A DNA stretch of 64,000 nucleotides from Candidatus Stahliibacteriota bacterium (GCA_004375895.1 SOJW01000040.1:16616-80615); one strand, 5' to 3'. Shown: positions 10,321 to 20,120, counted from the stretch's first letter. Translations and numbers: made by a program. The notes: generated from the sequence alone by a model not told the origin.

Positions 10321-11399
10321 ACCGCATCGATCGCTTCCTTGCGCGAGAGTTCATCCTCTTTGCCTTGCTGGGGTTGGTGACCGTCGTGGTTATCTACGAT
10401 CTAATCAACCTTATTGAACGAATGGGTTACTTCCTGCGCCACAAGTCCGCTGCAGTGGAGATATTGCTTTACTACGTCTACGATCTTCCTGCAACGATTG
10501 AACTTCTTCTGCCAGTGGGTTTTGCATTGGGGGTGTTCATAGTGATTGGACGTCTTATCCGCTCAAACGAGCTTGTCCCACTTCTCGCCTGTGGGGTGAA
10601 TCTCTACCGCTTGTTCGCGGTTTTCATTGCCGTATCTGCAGCTGTGGCCGCACTGGCCTTCCTCCAGAGCGAGTTAGTGGCGCCTCGCACCAAGACCCGT
10701 TTTGTGGAATACAAGACCGAGACCATTGAAAAGCGCAAAGCCAAACGCAAGCAGATAAAGAACCGGATCTTCTATATCTCGGAGAGTGGGCGTGTCTACT
10801 ACATCCGCCAACTTCGTCTTCCCGACAGCCTCGCTCTGGACTGGGTAATATGGGAACTTGGCCCTAAACGCAAGATAGAACGCAGTATTCGTATAAGGAG
10901 CGCAAGATACTCCTCAAGCCAAGGCTGGAAGGGAGAGCAGGTTGAGATTCATGACTTCAGTGGGAGGCAAACAATCTTCACAAGTTACCCCAGCCGAATT
11001 ATGTCTGAGGTTACGGAAACACCTGCAGAGCTTGGGGTTCGCACCAAGGGAACCGATGAGATGGGGGTTGGTGAACTTAGAGACTACATACAACGCATGA
11101 GAGCTGCGGGATCAAACGTGGCGGTGGAGCTTGTCGAGTACCACTTCCGCTTCTCCTCCCCTTTGATTATTGTGATCGTAACGGTGATCTCACTTGCTGC
11201 GGCTACCATGCTCAGAAGGGGGAATATAACCCTGGGGCTCGGCCTGGGGCTTCTTGTGAGTTTCCTTTACTGGGGTGCGCTCCAGGCGTCACGGGCCTTC
11301 GGTTACGCCGGCGCTTTGCCGCCGTGGCTTGCCGCCTGGCTACCGAATATCTTGTTTTCTGGTCTTTCAGGTGTATTATTGGCAAAAGTCAAACGCTAA
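10317..11399 (+). CDS. lptG: LptF/LptG-family permease
   Basis: MNRIDRFLAREF start, ATGA overlap with lptF; YjgP/YjgQ architecture. Confidence 0.85.
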   Translation: MNRIDRFLAREFILFALLGLVTVVVIYDLINLIERMGYFLRHKSAAVEILLYYVYDLPATIELLLPVGFALGVFIVIGRLIRSNELVPLLACGVNLYRLFAVFIAVSAAVAALAFLQSELVAPRTKTRFVEYKTETIEKRKAKRKQIKNRIFYISESGRVYYIRQLRLPDSLALDWVIWELGPKRKIERSIRIRSARYSSSQGWKGEQVEIHDFSGRQTIFTSYPSRIMSEVTETPAELGVRTKGTDEMGVGELRDYIQRMRAAGSNVAVELVEYHFRFSSPLIIVIVTVISLAAATMLRRGNITLGLGLGLLVSFLYWGALQASRAFGYAGALPPWLAAWLPNILFSGLSGVLLAKVKR

Positions 11400-11412
11400 G
11401 CTGGAGGTTTGT

Positions 11413-12474
11413 ATGAAGAGGTTAGGACTTTGCCTCACATTTATCTTGGCTCTTGCAGGCTGCGGTAAGAAACCGGTGCATATAATCTACGAAGGCGATC
11501 CTATTGCTACCGATACCTTCGGAGGCCGTATATTTACAATAGCCTCGGATCCTTCAAGCGCGGGCCTGGCCATAGGATTCTCCGACAGCCTTGTTATGAT
11601 ATGGGATCCGGTTGAACGCAAATCCATAAAGAAAATTCGCCGACACCGCCACATCATCAACGACGTGGCCTTCTCACCCGACGGCAATCTCCTGGCGGTG
11701 GCAGGCGCTGATGAGGTATTAACCGTCAACGACTTGCGTACGGACCAACTCCTCGATTCGATAGTGCTCTTCAATGGTGCGGTGACCAGCGTGGACTTCT
11801 CATCCGACGGCCGCTTCCTGGCCGCCGGCTTCACCGGCAGTGATGTGGAGGTCTGGGACGTGGCTAAACGCGAACGTTTCGGCGAGTTCGATGGACACAC
11901 CGGGGTAGTCACCGATCTGAGGTTCAGACCCGGAACATCCGAGCTCTACACCGCAGGACGCGACAGCCTATTCTATATTGCAGATGTGGAGGACACCATC
12001 TCCTTCAAATCCAAACAGAACTACGGCTACCTCATAGTGATCGCCTTCTCTCCGGACGGGGAGTACTTCGGCACCGGAGGCACCGATAAACTCATAAAGG
12101 TATGGAGATGGCTGGGGGAAGAACTCAGCTCCATAGGTTGGTACCAGAGCGATCTCGGAAATGTGCTTGACCTTATCTTCTTGCCCGACGGCTCAAGGAT
12201 GGTGGCTGTGGACCAGGAAGGACAGGTTGTCTTCCTAAAGCGCACCGAGCCGGTTGATACAACTAAGGAGAAGGGGCTTGCAAGCGGAGGGGCATTCAGA
12301 CTTGGCATCGTTGAAGTCGGACGCTTCAAGGCGCATGATGGAGCCATCCGTGCCTGTGCAATCTCGGCTGACGGCAGCAAGCTTTACACAGGCGGCGATG
12401 ACCGCACGCTCAAGGTGTGGGATACAGAGGCCATCCTTGCCCAACTGAAAGCCAAGGCACCTGAGGAGAAGTAA
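11413..12474 (+). CDS. WD40-repeat lipoprotein
   Basis: lipobox LALAGCGKK; repeated FSPDGxxLAxxGxDxxxxVWD units; RBS ggagg. Confidence 0.85.
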   Translation: MKRLGLCLTFILALAGCGKKPVHIIYEGDPIATDTFGGRIFTIASDPSSAGLAIGFSDSLVMIWDPVERKSIKKIRRHRHIINDVAFSPDGNLLAVAGADEVLTVNDLRTDQLLDSIVLFNGAVTSVDFSSDGRFLAAGFTGSDVEVWDVAKRERFGEFDGHTGVVTDLRFRPGTSELYTAGRDSLFYIADVEDTISFKSKQNYGYLIVIAFSPDGEYFGTGGTDKLIKVWRWLGEELSSIGWYQSDLGNVLDLIFLPDGSRMVAVDQEGQVVFLKRTEPVDTTKEKGLASGGAFRLGIVEVGRFKAHDGAIRACAISADGSKLYTGGDDRTLKVWDTEAILAQLKAKAPEEK

Positions 12475-12612
12475 GCTCTTAAACTCACGAACCTAAAGGC
12501 TGCGGGGAGCATCCCAGATGGTTAGTGGTTGGCCGCTATCCAAGCAAAGAAAGAAAATACCCTAACCACATTGAACTCCCCTCAAAAGGACCCTGGATAC
12601 GCCTGGCTTGAT

Positions 12613-13170
12613 CTAGTCTTTCTTCCCCTCGATCCGACGAGCCAGGGAGCCAAGCTCATCTATCTTCGGTTGAATATTCTCTATCTCTTCACGAGGGATA
12701 CCCTTTTCTTCGAAATCCTTCACCGCACGCTTCAGGCTCCAGAGCTTCATCAGAAAAACATTAAGCGCCCGTTTGCGTCTGCCTTCGGCCTTCTCTGCCT
12801 CCTCGTCTTCTTCCTCACCACGGGCCGCCTCGATCTCCTCAAGCTCGGCGGAGACCGCATCCCCTAAGGCCTCGATATGACGCAGTAAGCGCTTGGCATC
12901 CCCACGGGAAAGATCGTGTTCCAGAAGCACCACAGCCCCGGTAAGGCTCATGGTGCGAACGCCGCCCTCGCGCTTTAATAGGGTGTCAGGAACGACCACT
13001 GTATCCACCACAACCACCGTGTCGACTATCGTATCCACCGCGTGCTGCTCGCTGGTATCCTCTGAGGTCTCATCCTGGATTATGACCACTATCTTCTCTT
13101 CCCTCGCTTTCCGGCAAAAAATCGCTACCAGAAGCAAAGATAAGGGAAGAAGCAAAACTAACTTCCTCAT
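12613..13170 (-). CDS. hypothetical lipoprotein, cyclase-coupled
   Basis: LLLVAIFCRK lipobox; ATGA overlap with the cyclase gene. Confidence 0.65.
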   Translation of the reverse strand: MRKLVLLLPLSLLLVAIFCRKAREEKIVVIIQDETSEDTSEQHAVDTIVDTVVVVDTVVVPDTLLKREGGVRTMSLTGAVVLLEHDLSRGDAKRLLRHIEALGDAVSAELEEIEAARGEEEDEEAEKAEGRRKRALNVFLMKLWSLKRAVKDFEEKGIPREEIENIQPKIDELGSLARRIEGKKD

Positions 13171-14489
13171 GTCTTAACCTCCTTGGGTTGAAGTAGTTCA
13201 AATACCTCTATCTCGGCATCTCCGTAATCTTCTATTCTTATGCGCCGTGGAAGGAACGTCAAACGCTCGCCCACAAGCTCACGAGTACGAGCGGATACAA
13301 GTATCTCGCCCTGCATAGCCGACTCCTGCAACCGCTCGGCGAAGTTGACGCTCTCCCCTATGATTGTATACTCCATCCTGCGGGAAGAGCCGATGTTGCC
13401 TGCAATGGCCGTACCGGTATGTATCCCCATCCCCATCTGGATCTGGACCTTGCCTTCGTTCTCACGCTGGAAATTCAGACTGGCGATTACACGTTTTATC
13501 TCAAGGGCTGCCTGACATGCCCGCAAAGCGTAGTCACTCTGAGACAGAGGTGCATTCCAAAAAGCGAGGAAGCCATCGCCTATAAACTTATCCAGCACCC
13601 CTTCATTCTCGATTATCACGTCAATTATTGGGGCGAAGTAGTGGTTGAGCAAAGCTATGATCTCCTCGGGGGACATATGCTGGGAAAACTTAGTGAAGCC
13701 GCGGATGTCGGCAAAGAGAATCGAGACCTCTCGCCGATCACCCTTAAGATTAACGAATTCCTTTTCGGAGAGTATCTTCTCCGCAACCTGACGGGTCACG
13801 TATCGTTTGAAGATACCCTTAACGAACTCCCCCTCTTCCAGCCCGCGCATCATCCAGTTGAACGCCTCACTCAAGACACCAACCTCGTCTCTTGAGGTGA
13901 TGCTGACCCGGGTAGAGAGATTCCCTCGTCCCACCTCCTGCATCGCAGAGGCAAGTGACCGCAGGGGCTTTGTGCTTTGCCTGACGAAGAGAAGGACAAG
14001 CGCTATCCCGACCACAAACGCGGCTGCCCCTACAACAACAATCCGCCAGACAAAACCCCATATCCCACGCTCAAGGTTGGCCAACGAATAAACAAGGTCT
14101 ATGGTATATGCCACCTTGTTTGTCTGCGGGTCTTGTATCTCAGTATGGTAACGTCTAGTACGCCCTCCCTCCGGCGTCTCGCGCTTCTCGCTTAAAACCG
14201 TACCGTCTGATGCTATAGCGATCTCCGTAAGCTCAAGATCGTACCCTGCTGCGCTAAACCGTCTGGTTAAGAGATCGGAGATATAAGCTTCAAGCTCCTC
14301 GGAAGCCATATACTTATGTGCAAGATCTATGGAGTTGATTACGTCAAGCACCCTGTATTGGGCATCGCGTTCCTTAGCCTGGATAAAGAAGTGGGCCGAC
14401 ATCACCAGTACCCCGGCCAGCAGTAGGGCGTAAAGCGCGCTAAAGATTATAACCAGCTTACATGCAAGCCCCATGCCCTGCCTTTTCAT
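13167..14489 (-). CDS. membrane HAMP-domain class III adenylate/guanylate cyclase
   Basis: two TM segments, HAMP, VSILFADIRGFTKFS...DKFIGDGFLAFWNAP metal-binding Asp motifs. Confidence 0.9.
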   Translation of the reverse strand: MKRQGMGLACKLVIIFSALYALLLAGVLVMSAHFFIQAKERDAQYRVLDVINSIDLAHKYMASEELEAYISDLLTRRFSAAGYDLELTEIAIASDGTVLSEKRETPEGGRTRRYHTEIQDPQTNKVAYTIDLVYSLANLERGIWGFVWRIVVVGAAAFVVGIALVLLFVRQSTKPLRSLASAMQEVGRGNLSTRVSITSRDEVGVLSEAFNWMMRGLEEGEFVKGIFKRYVTRQVAEKILSEKEFVNLKGDRREVSILFADIRGFTKFSQHMSPEEIIALLNHYFAPIIDVIIENEGVLDKFIGDGFLAFWNAPLSQSDYALRACQAALEIKRVIASLNFQRENEGKVQIQMGMGIHTGTAIAGNIGSSRRMEYTIIGESVNFAERLQESAMQGEILVSARTRELVGERLTFLPRRIRIEDYGDAEIEVFELLQPKEVKT

Positions 14490-14495
14490 TATTAT

Positions 14496-14523
14496 AGCAT
14501 ACTCCCCATTAAGAACTTGTCAA
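14496..14523 (-). promoter_or_regulatory. promoter TTGACA-N16-TATGCT, 6 nt before the cyclase ATG
   Basis: direct reading; an overlapping TATAAT also lies nearby. Confidence 0.55.
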
Positions 14524-14551
14524 GACTACAAGCCAAGATGCAGTAAAACGA

Positions 14552-14579
14552 TTGACAAATCCTCCAGGTGGGATATGAT
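14552..14579 (+). promoter_or_regulatory. promoter TTGACA-N16-TATGAT for the 14604 gene
   Basis: direct reading; followed by an SD-led start. Confidence 0.7.
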
Positions 14580-14603
14580 TTAGGCATAAAAGACGGAGGC
14601 AAG

Positions 14604-15074
14604 ATGAAGCATGTGCTTTTAGTGGTCTTGGTGTGTTCAACTGTCTTCTCAGGAGCAGCATTAGCCGCCTATTCAGACCACGGGAATATAGGGGCAGGTG
14701 TTGTTTTGGGAAAACCTACAGGACTCTCAGGCAAGTTCTGGCTCTCGAGGAAGGATGCTATTGACGCTGCACTCGGTTGGAACTTCGAGGAGGATCTGTT
14801 CGCCCTGCAGGCGGGATACCTGTACAACCATCCTATAGATGTGTCGTCAGGATTCCTCGCTGTCTACATAGGAGCAGGCGGATTATTTGAAGCCGTATCT
14901 CCATCAGACGAACGACCAATTGACAAGATTTACCTCTCTGGAAGAATCCCGCTGGGTCTTGAGTATATCTACGAACTGATAAGCTTCTTTGTCGAGGTCG
15001 ATCCGCTTCTGCTCCTATATCCTGGCCTGGGCTTCGAGTTCGGTGGTGGGGTGGGCTTCAGGTTCTATTTCTAA
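14604..15074 (+). CDS. hypothetical secreted/outer-membrane beta-barrel-like protein
   Basis: signal peptide MKHVLLVVLVCSTVFSGAALA; alternating glycine/aromatic strands; RBS ggaggc. Confidence 0.65.
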   Translation: MKHVLLVVLVCSTVFSGAALAAYSDHGNIGAGVVLGKPTGLSGKFWLSRKDAIDAALGWNFEEDLFALQAGYLYNHPIDVSSGFLAVYIGAGGLFEAVSPSDERPIDKIYLSGRIPLGLEYIYELISFFVEVDPLLLLYPGLGFEFGGGVGFRFYF

Positions 15075-15090
15075 TTTAAGAAAGTAAATA

Positions 15091-15116
15091 AAGGAGCGAC
15101 CTAAAGGTCGCTCCTT
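15091..15116. terminator. hairpin AAGGAGCGACC-TAAA-GGTCGCTCCTT, convergent intergenic
   Basis: perfect 11-bp stem between convergent genes. Confidence 0.7.
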
Positions 15117-15172
15117 ACTTATCTTAAATCCGCGACACCGATTGCGTGGTCCAGCTTTGACTAACAGTGAAG

Positions 15173-16261
15173 CTACTCTTCACCAACGACAAAGCGCCAG
15201 GCCTTCAACCCCGTTGTATCTTGAGTTGCCTCCCATAAGTCCGTGGGAACCGGTCGCCAGTAGTAGGTAACACCCGCCGATACCTGGACCGAATACTCCG
15301 CAGCCGTCATCAAACTATCCAGCTTCCCCAAATCCGAGACAAAAACTGTCGTATCCTTTTCTGGATCGGGCGCGAAGTAGAGATCGTAGATAAGTGGATC
15401 ACCGTCCGGATCATTGGGGCTCCAGAGCAGCTTTAGGGAGCCGCCGGATGGAGGATCTATAGGTGCGAAAGTGTCAGGGGGGGTTGGCCCATAGGTTGAC
15501 GGGGTTCTATTGGTATCGCGAGCAAAGTGGAAGACCTCACTTTCAGTCTCCAGGCCATAGGGATCTCGGGTCAAGATCATCCAGTAATAATCCTGCTTGG
15601 GCTCAAGAGAGGTGGTGTCGTGTTCCCACTGAGAGGTTCCCCAGCTGCCGGTATCAGGAACGGTAGCGGATTTGGTGTAATATACCGAGTCCATATTGCT
15701 GGCGCTTCCTTCGCCGAACCAGACCACATAGGTGAGCTCTTGTACTGGGTACTCGTCAGGATCACTACCTTGCCATCTCAGGATCACAGAAGCCGTCTTA
15801 ACTATCGCCTCATCTGTGGGAATCAGCAAATCAGCCTTGTTGGGAGGATCGTTGGGGATCCTGATGAGGTAGGAAAGTGTCTCGGAGACCCCTTCGTTTC
15901 TAGCCGCATCATACGCCTTTGCACTGATGGTGTATACAACGTTGTCCTCAAGCTCTTGAGTCTGCCACTTGTAGACGTATTCATTCTCCCCTTCCCCGTT
16001 TGGCTCTGTCATGGGTTGTCCCACGTGTTCATCGTTTACAAAGAACCTTACCGTATCTACACCGACGTCGTCAGTGGCTGTTGCGATTACTTCCACTATT
16101 CCTTTGATGCTGTCACTGAAAAGCTCTGAGCGGTAGTTGTCAGTTGCCTTAACGGTAATCGATATCTCAGGGGGGGTGGTGTCTTCCGGCTTACAGCCTA
16201 CGAACACTCCCATAACCACAACCAACATCAAAGTACCCAGAACCACAAAGGTCTTCTTCAT
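15173..16261 (-). CDS. lipoprotein with Ig-like/fibronectin-like modules
   Basis: VGCKPEDTTPPEI lipobox; repeated P..G..L.WS.NDPDGDPL modules. Confidence 0.75.
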   Translation of the reverse strand: MKKTFVVLGTLMLVVVMGVFVGCKPEDTTPPEISITVKATDNYRSELFSDSIKGIVEVIATATDDVGVDTVRFFVNDEHVGQPMTEPNGEGENEYVYKWQTQELEDNVVYTISAKAYDAARNEGVSETLSYLIRIPNDPPNKADLLIPTDEAIVKTASVILRWQGSDPDEYPVQELTYVVWFGEGSASNMDSVYYTKSATVPDTGSWGTSQWEHDTTSLEPKQDYYWMILTRDPYGLETESEVFHFARDTNRTPSTYGPTPPDTFAPIDPPSGGSLKLLWSPNDPDGDPLIYDLYFAPDPEKDTTVFVSDLGKLDSLMTAAEYSVQVSAGVTYYWRPVPTDLWEATQDTTGLKAWRFVVGEE

Positions 16262-16301
16262 TATGCACCTCCTAACGTGCTTTATTTCATCCTAATACTA
16301 A

Positions 16302-16329
16302 AGAATACCCGTGGAGTAAAGCTTGTCAA
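16302..16329 (-). promoter_or_regulatory. promoter TTGACA-N16-TATTCT for the 16261 gene
   Basis: direct reading. Confidence 0.6.
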
Positions 16330-16378
16330 GACCTGCGGGCTTGACTTCCTGCTTTAATCAGTTATATTTATGATCGTT

Positions 16379-16460
16379 GCCGGGGTGGTGGAATTGGCAG
16401 ACACGTACGTTTGAGGGGCGTATGGGTAACTCCGTGCGGGTTCAAGTCCCGCCCCCGGCA
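16379..16460 (+). tRNA. tRNA-Leu (anticodon GAG at 16413-16415)
   Basis: acceptor GCCGGGG/CCCCGGC, anticodon stem TACGT/GCGTA, GGTTCAAGTCC T-arm, long variable arm; no encoded CCA. Confidence 0.93.
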
Positions 16461-16467
16461 CTTAAAT

Positions 16468-16497
16468 CCTCCTTTTGTCCTTCGGACAAAAGATCGG
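16468..16497 (-). repeat. GATCGCAG/GGAGCA stem-loop family, copy a (core TTTTGTCC-TTC-GGACAAAA)
   Basis: palindrome with family flanks. Confidence 0.7.
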
Positions 16498-16543
16498 AAA
16501 AAGATAGATCGACGGGCTGGCAAAGCCAGTCCTTTCGTTTTTT

Positions 16544-16575
16544 CTGCGATCTTTTCTGCGTAGCAGAAAAGGAGC
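16544..16575 (+). repeat. stem-loop family copy b (core TTTTCTGC-GTA-GCAGAAAA)
   Basis: CTGCGATC...GGAGCA flanks. Confidence 0.85.
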
Positions 16576-16602
16576 ATATCATTAGCCTTCTTTCTCTTGC
16601 TC

Positions 16603-16977
16603 CTAATAACCGAGTCTTCTGAGCTCTACGTCACTCAGCCCGAAGAAGTGGCCGATCTCGTGAAGCACAACACGGCGCAGGAGTGCCTTGATCTCTACAG
16701 GAGTCCTGGCGTAGCGTTCAATCAGAGATTTGTAGATAACGATCCGATCCGGCCAAAGACCGTAACCCGTGGCTCCGCGACGCCGCAGCGGAACGCCGTG
16801 ATAGAAACCCAACACCCTCCCCCCTATAAACGAGGGTGGATCAGCGGCATCCGGGTAATCCTTGACCGCGATAACGATGTTACGCTCATCGAGCGCCTTG
16901 CGAAACTCCTCGGGCAAACCGTCGATTGTCTCCTGCACGATCCGCTCGAACTCCTCGTAGCTCAGCTTGGAATTCAT
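16603..16977 (-). CDS. metallopeptidase family protein (small zincin-like)
   Basis: VVLHEIGHFFGLSDVELRRLGY; start MNSKLSYEEF with ATGA overlap to the recombinase gene. Confidence 0.8.
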   Translation of the reverse strand: MNSKLSYEEFERIVQETIDGLPEEFRKALDERNIVIAVKDYPDAADPPSFIGGRVLGFYHGVPLRRRGATGYGLWPDRIVIYKSLIERYARTPVEIKALLRRVVLHEIGHFFGLSDVELRRLGY

Positions 16978-17918
16978 GGCCGCGGATGGAAGGTCTTGTA
17001 GACCTCGCGCAGGTAGGAGCGGTCCACGTGGGTGTATATCTCGGTTGTGGAGATGCTTGCATGCCCAAGCATCTCCTGAACTGCCCGCAGGTCGGCTCCG
17101 CCTTCCAGAAGATGGGTGGCAAAGGAGTGGCGGAAGGTGTGAGGGGTGACGCGGCGCTTGATCCCTGCCGCCTGAACGTAGGAATGAATGATTCTCCACG
17201 CACCCATGCGAGAAAGTGGCCCCCCACCGCGAACGTTCAAAAAGAGCACGTCTCGTGCCTGACTGTGCGTGCGAAGCAACTTAAAGCGACCCAGATCAAT
17301 GTAGCGGCGAACCGCACGGATCGCAGGCTCGCCTAGAGGAACCACCCGTTCCTTATCACCCTTGCCGATGACCCGAAGAAAGCCTTCGTCTAGATAGATA
17401 TCCCCCAGACGCAGGCCGATCAGCTCGGATATGCGCAGCCCTGCCCCATAAAGTACCTCAAGCATGGTGTGGTCGCGCAACGCCAGGGCGGTGGAACGCT
17501 CGGAATCCGCGGATCTCTGGGCGTTCAAAGCGGCCTCAAGCACCCTTTTTACCTCATCCACCGAGAGCACCTGGGGCAGCTTACGAGGCAGCCTGGGCCC
17601 GGAGATATTCTCACCAGGGTCATGAGAGAGCTTACCAGTATCGTTGAGGTAGCGCAAAAACATACGTATGGCTGATAGCTTGCGAGCCACCGAACGGGGA
17701 GCAAGCTCTGCCTCGGCAAGGCGTGAAAGGTACTCCCGGAGAAGGGCAGAGGTTACATCGAGGATCCTCTTGCCTTTCTCTCTGAGAAAAGAGATGAACT
17801 GGCCGAGGTCACGCCCGTAAGCATCCACCGAATTCGGAGAGAGCCCACGTTCCGCAACAAGGTAGTTAAGGAACTCCTCAAGCAGAGGGTCGTCTTTCTT
17901 CTTATCAGCGTATATCAA
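16974..17918 (-). CDS. tyrosine recombinase XerC/XerD family
   Basis: HTFRHSFATHLLEGGADLRAVQEMLGHASISTTEIYTHV. Confidence 0.93.
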   Translation of the reverse strand: MIYADKKKDDPLLEEFLNYLVAERGLSPNSVDAYGRDLGQFISFLREKGKRILDVTSALLREYLSRLAEAELAPRSVARKLSAIRMFLRYLNDTGKLSHDPGENISGPRLPRKLPQVLSVDEVKRVLEAALNAQRSADSERSTALALRDHTMLEVLYGAGLRISELIGLRLGDIYLDEGFLRVIGKGDKERVVPLGEPAIRAVRRYIDLGRFKLLRTHSQARDVLFLNVRGGGPLSRMGAWRIIHSYVQAAGIKRRVTPHTFRHSFATHLLEGGADLRAVQEMLGHASISTTEIYTHVDRSYLREVYKTFHPRP

Positions 17919-19296
17919 AGGTTTGTTCTACCTCAGGAATCTGGATGTTCTCATAGCCCAACTCCCAGACAGCCTCGGCAAGTGCTTTAGATTGGTCCTC
18001 ATCCCCATGCACAAGAAAAACCTGTTTCACCTTCTTCGGGTTATAAGCGCGGAAGAACTCCAGAAGATCGTTTTGATCCGCATGAGCCGAGTACTCGTTG
18101 AGAACCTCCACCTGACAGTTCAAGGGATACTCCTCTCCATAGAGACGAACCACCTCAGCCCCCTCCACGATACGCCGACCCAGGGTGCCTGGTGCCTGGA
18201 AGCCGGTGATCAAAACCAGGTTCTTCTCGTCAGGGACGATTTTTTTTAGATGGTGGACAACACGTCCGCCCTCGCACATGCCGGAGGCGGCGATGATCAC
18301 GCAGGGACCCTTGATGTCGTTAAGCGCTTTAGACTCGGCAACCGTCTTCACGTAACGCAAACGGAAGAAACCGAAGGGGTCTTTATCCTGATCGAGATAC
18401 TCACGTGTCTCATCGTCGAAACACTCAGGATGCTTTCGGAAGACCCCGGTAGCCTCAAGCGAGAGGGGCGAATCGACCCATATCGGCATCTGGGGCAGCC
18501 TCCCCTCATCCATAAGCTGATGCATGACGAACACAAGCGACTGGGTCCGGCCGACCGAGAAGGCCGGAACGACTATCTTGGCCTTACGGTCATAGGCATC
18601 TTGAAGGATCTTCTGCAAACATTCTTTTGCTTCTTCAACCGGAGGATGTACCCTGCCCCCGTAGGTTGATTCCGAGATGATGACGTCAGGATCAGGGACG
18701 CGCTCCGGATCGCGCACCACAGGCAGATCAGGCTGGCCCAGATCACCGGTGAAGAGAATACGTCTCCCGTCGATCTCATAGAGCACCTGGGCCGACCCAA
18801 GAATGTGCCCTGCGTCATAAAAGGTCACGTGGATGCCACGAGCCAACTCACGCCTCTCGTGGTAATGCAGGGGAAGAAATTGCTTCGCCGCAGTCTGGGC
18901 CTCTTCGACAGTGTAGAGCGGCTCTACCAGAGGCTCTCCCCGTCTGGCGTGTTTCTTGTTCACGTACTCGACGTCACGCTCCTGGATCTCAGCCGAGTCA
19001 AGAAGCATTATCTTTGCAAGATCAATCGTGGCAGGTGTAGCATATATTAGACCCTTGTATCCATCTGCCACCAGCCTGGGGATGTTGCCTGAATGATCGA
19101 TATGGGTGTGTGAAAAAACCATAGCGTCTGCATTAAGGGCCGCCTGAGGCACTCGGCTGTTGATCTCAAATGCCTTTTTGCGATGGCCCTGGAACATTCC
19201 GAACTCGGTAAGGACTGAAGCTTTGCGCGTGCGCAGGACGAACTTGGAGCCTGTAACCGTCCTCGCCGCACCGAAGAAGGTCAATTTCAAGGACAT
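17905..19296 (-). CDS. MBL-fold beta-CASP nuclease / RNA-processing exonuclease family
   Basis: FSHTHIDHSG, FTGDLG, SAHADQNDLL, FLVHGDEDQ motifs. Confidence 0.9.
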   Translation of the reverse strand: MSLKLTFFGAARTVTGSKFVLRTRKASVLTEFGMFQGHRKKAFEINSRVPQAALNADAMVFSHTHIDHSGNIPRLVADGYKGLIYATPATIDLAKIMLLDSAEIQERDVEYVNKKHARRGEPLVEPLYTVEEAQTAAKQFLPLHYHERRELARGIHVTFYDAGHILGSAQVLYEIDGRRILFTGDLGQPDLPVVRDPERVPDPDVIISESTYGGRVHPPVEEAKECLQKILQDAYDRKAKIVVPAFSVGRTQSLVFVMHQLMDEGRLPQMPIWVDSPLSLEATGVFRKHPECFDDETREYLDQDKDPFGFFRLRYVKTVAESKALNDIKGPCVIIAASGMCEGGRVVHHLKKIVPDEKNLVLITGFQAPGTLGRRIVEGAEVVRLYGEEYPLNCQVEVLNEYSAHADQNDLLEFFRAYNPKKVKQVFLVHGDEDQSKALAEAVWELGYENIQIPEVEQTFDIR

Positions 19297-19370
19297 TGCC
19301 TAGTTTACATAAAATCAGATCGGATGCAAGGTCCCCCTCCCGATAAAGATAACTGGAGCTGGCCGGTTCC

Positions 19371-19976
19371 TTAAATCCCCCTAAGCCTCTTACCAGTAAA
19401 CCCGAAAGGCACGGTGGCCCTGGTAGCGACAATAATCGTTCCCTTTGAACTCAACTCACCCTTCAAGGATCCTTTCTCGAGATGTGTCTTCAAGACAGCC
19501 TCAACGTCGGTCTTGGTCATCCCTTCGAAATGTACCTCGAACTTGGTCGCATACCAGAGTCTTTGCGCCAGAAAACAGTTCTTGAGTCTCTTACCTGCCT
19601 GCGTTTCTAGAAATTTCTCGATTGCCTGGGCTTTCTTTATTAGGGTGTTGGGGTCGTTAAATTCCTTCACCCTGACGTCTTCAACTTCGTAAGTGACTGA
19701 GCTAGCGTGCTGCAAACCTCCTGAGATGTTCAAACCGAAGTTCTTTGCGCTCGCTTTACCCTTAAGGCTCAATCTGCGGGTGAAGTTACCTACCACTATG
19801 CTGGCGTCGTCAGAGGAAGCCGCCCACTCCGCCTTATCAAGCAGATCATCCAACCTGCCCTCCTCAAATAATCCCCGCCTATCTGGACATAAGATAGAAG
19901 CCGGGTGCAGCCTTCTGGTCGCCACCGGCAAGGAACGTATCCCGTTGCGCTTCAAATATTGCATGTAGGTTGCCAT
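19371..19976 (-). CDS. hypothetical 201-aa beta-rich protein; possible bacterial gasdermin-like pore domain
   Basis: intact ORF with promoter and strong SD; layout resembles bGSDM (see findings). Confidence 0.55.
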   Translation of the reverse strand: MATYMQYLKRNGIRSLPVATRRLHPASILCPDRRGLFEEGRLDDLLDKAEWAASSDDASIVVGNFTRRLSLKGKASAKNFGLNISGGLQHASSVTYEVEDVRVKEFNDPNTLIKKAQAIEKFLETQAGKRLKNCFLAQRLWYATKFEVHFEGMTKTDVEAVLKTHLEKGSLKGELSSKGTIIVATRATVPFGFTGKRLRGI

Positions 19977-19999
19977 TATCTCCTCCTTTGGTGAAACTT

Positions 20000-20027
20000 A
20001 TTATAGATTTTTTTCGTCAAATGTCAA
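20000..20027 (-). promoter_or_regulatory. promoter TTGACA-N16-TATAAT for the 19976 gene, followed by AAAGGAGGAG SD
   Basis: direct reading. Confidence 0.75.
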
Positions 20028-20086
20028 GTTATTTGCAGGTTTGTTTGTCTCCAATACCTCGTTTTAATGGAACCTCTGGCCATACC

Positions 20087-20114
20087 TTGACTATGCCCGA
20101 ATTCTCGCTATTCT
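20087..20114 (+). promoter_or_regulatory. promoter TTGACT-N16-TATTCT, 6 nt before the ATG at 20121
   Basis: direct reading. Confidence 0.6.
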
Positions 20115-20120
20115 TTTAGT

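Noticed and set aside
12529-12867. ORF 12529..12867 (+)
   Set aside because: Overlaps the better-supported cyclase-coupled lipoprotein gene on the other strand.
13167-14489. Cyclase as a CBASS/Pycsar defence component
   Set aside because: It is a membrane HAMP class III cyclase with only a small lipoprotein partner; no effector gene nearby.
16377-16622. [20 protein letters not shown]...
   Set aside because: Reads through tRNA-Leu and the stem-loop repeats; a typical tRNA-derived spurious ORF.
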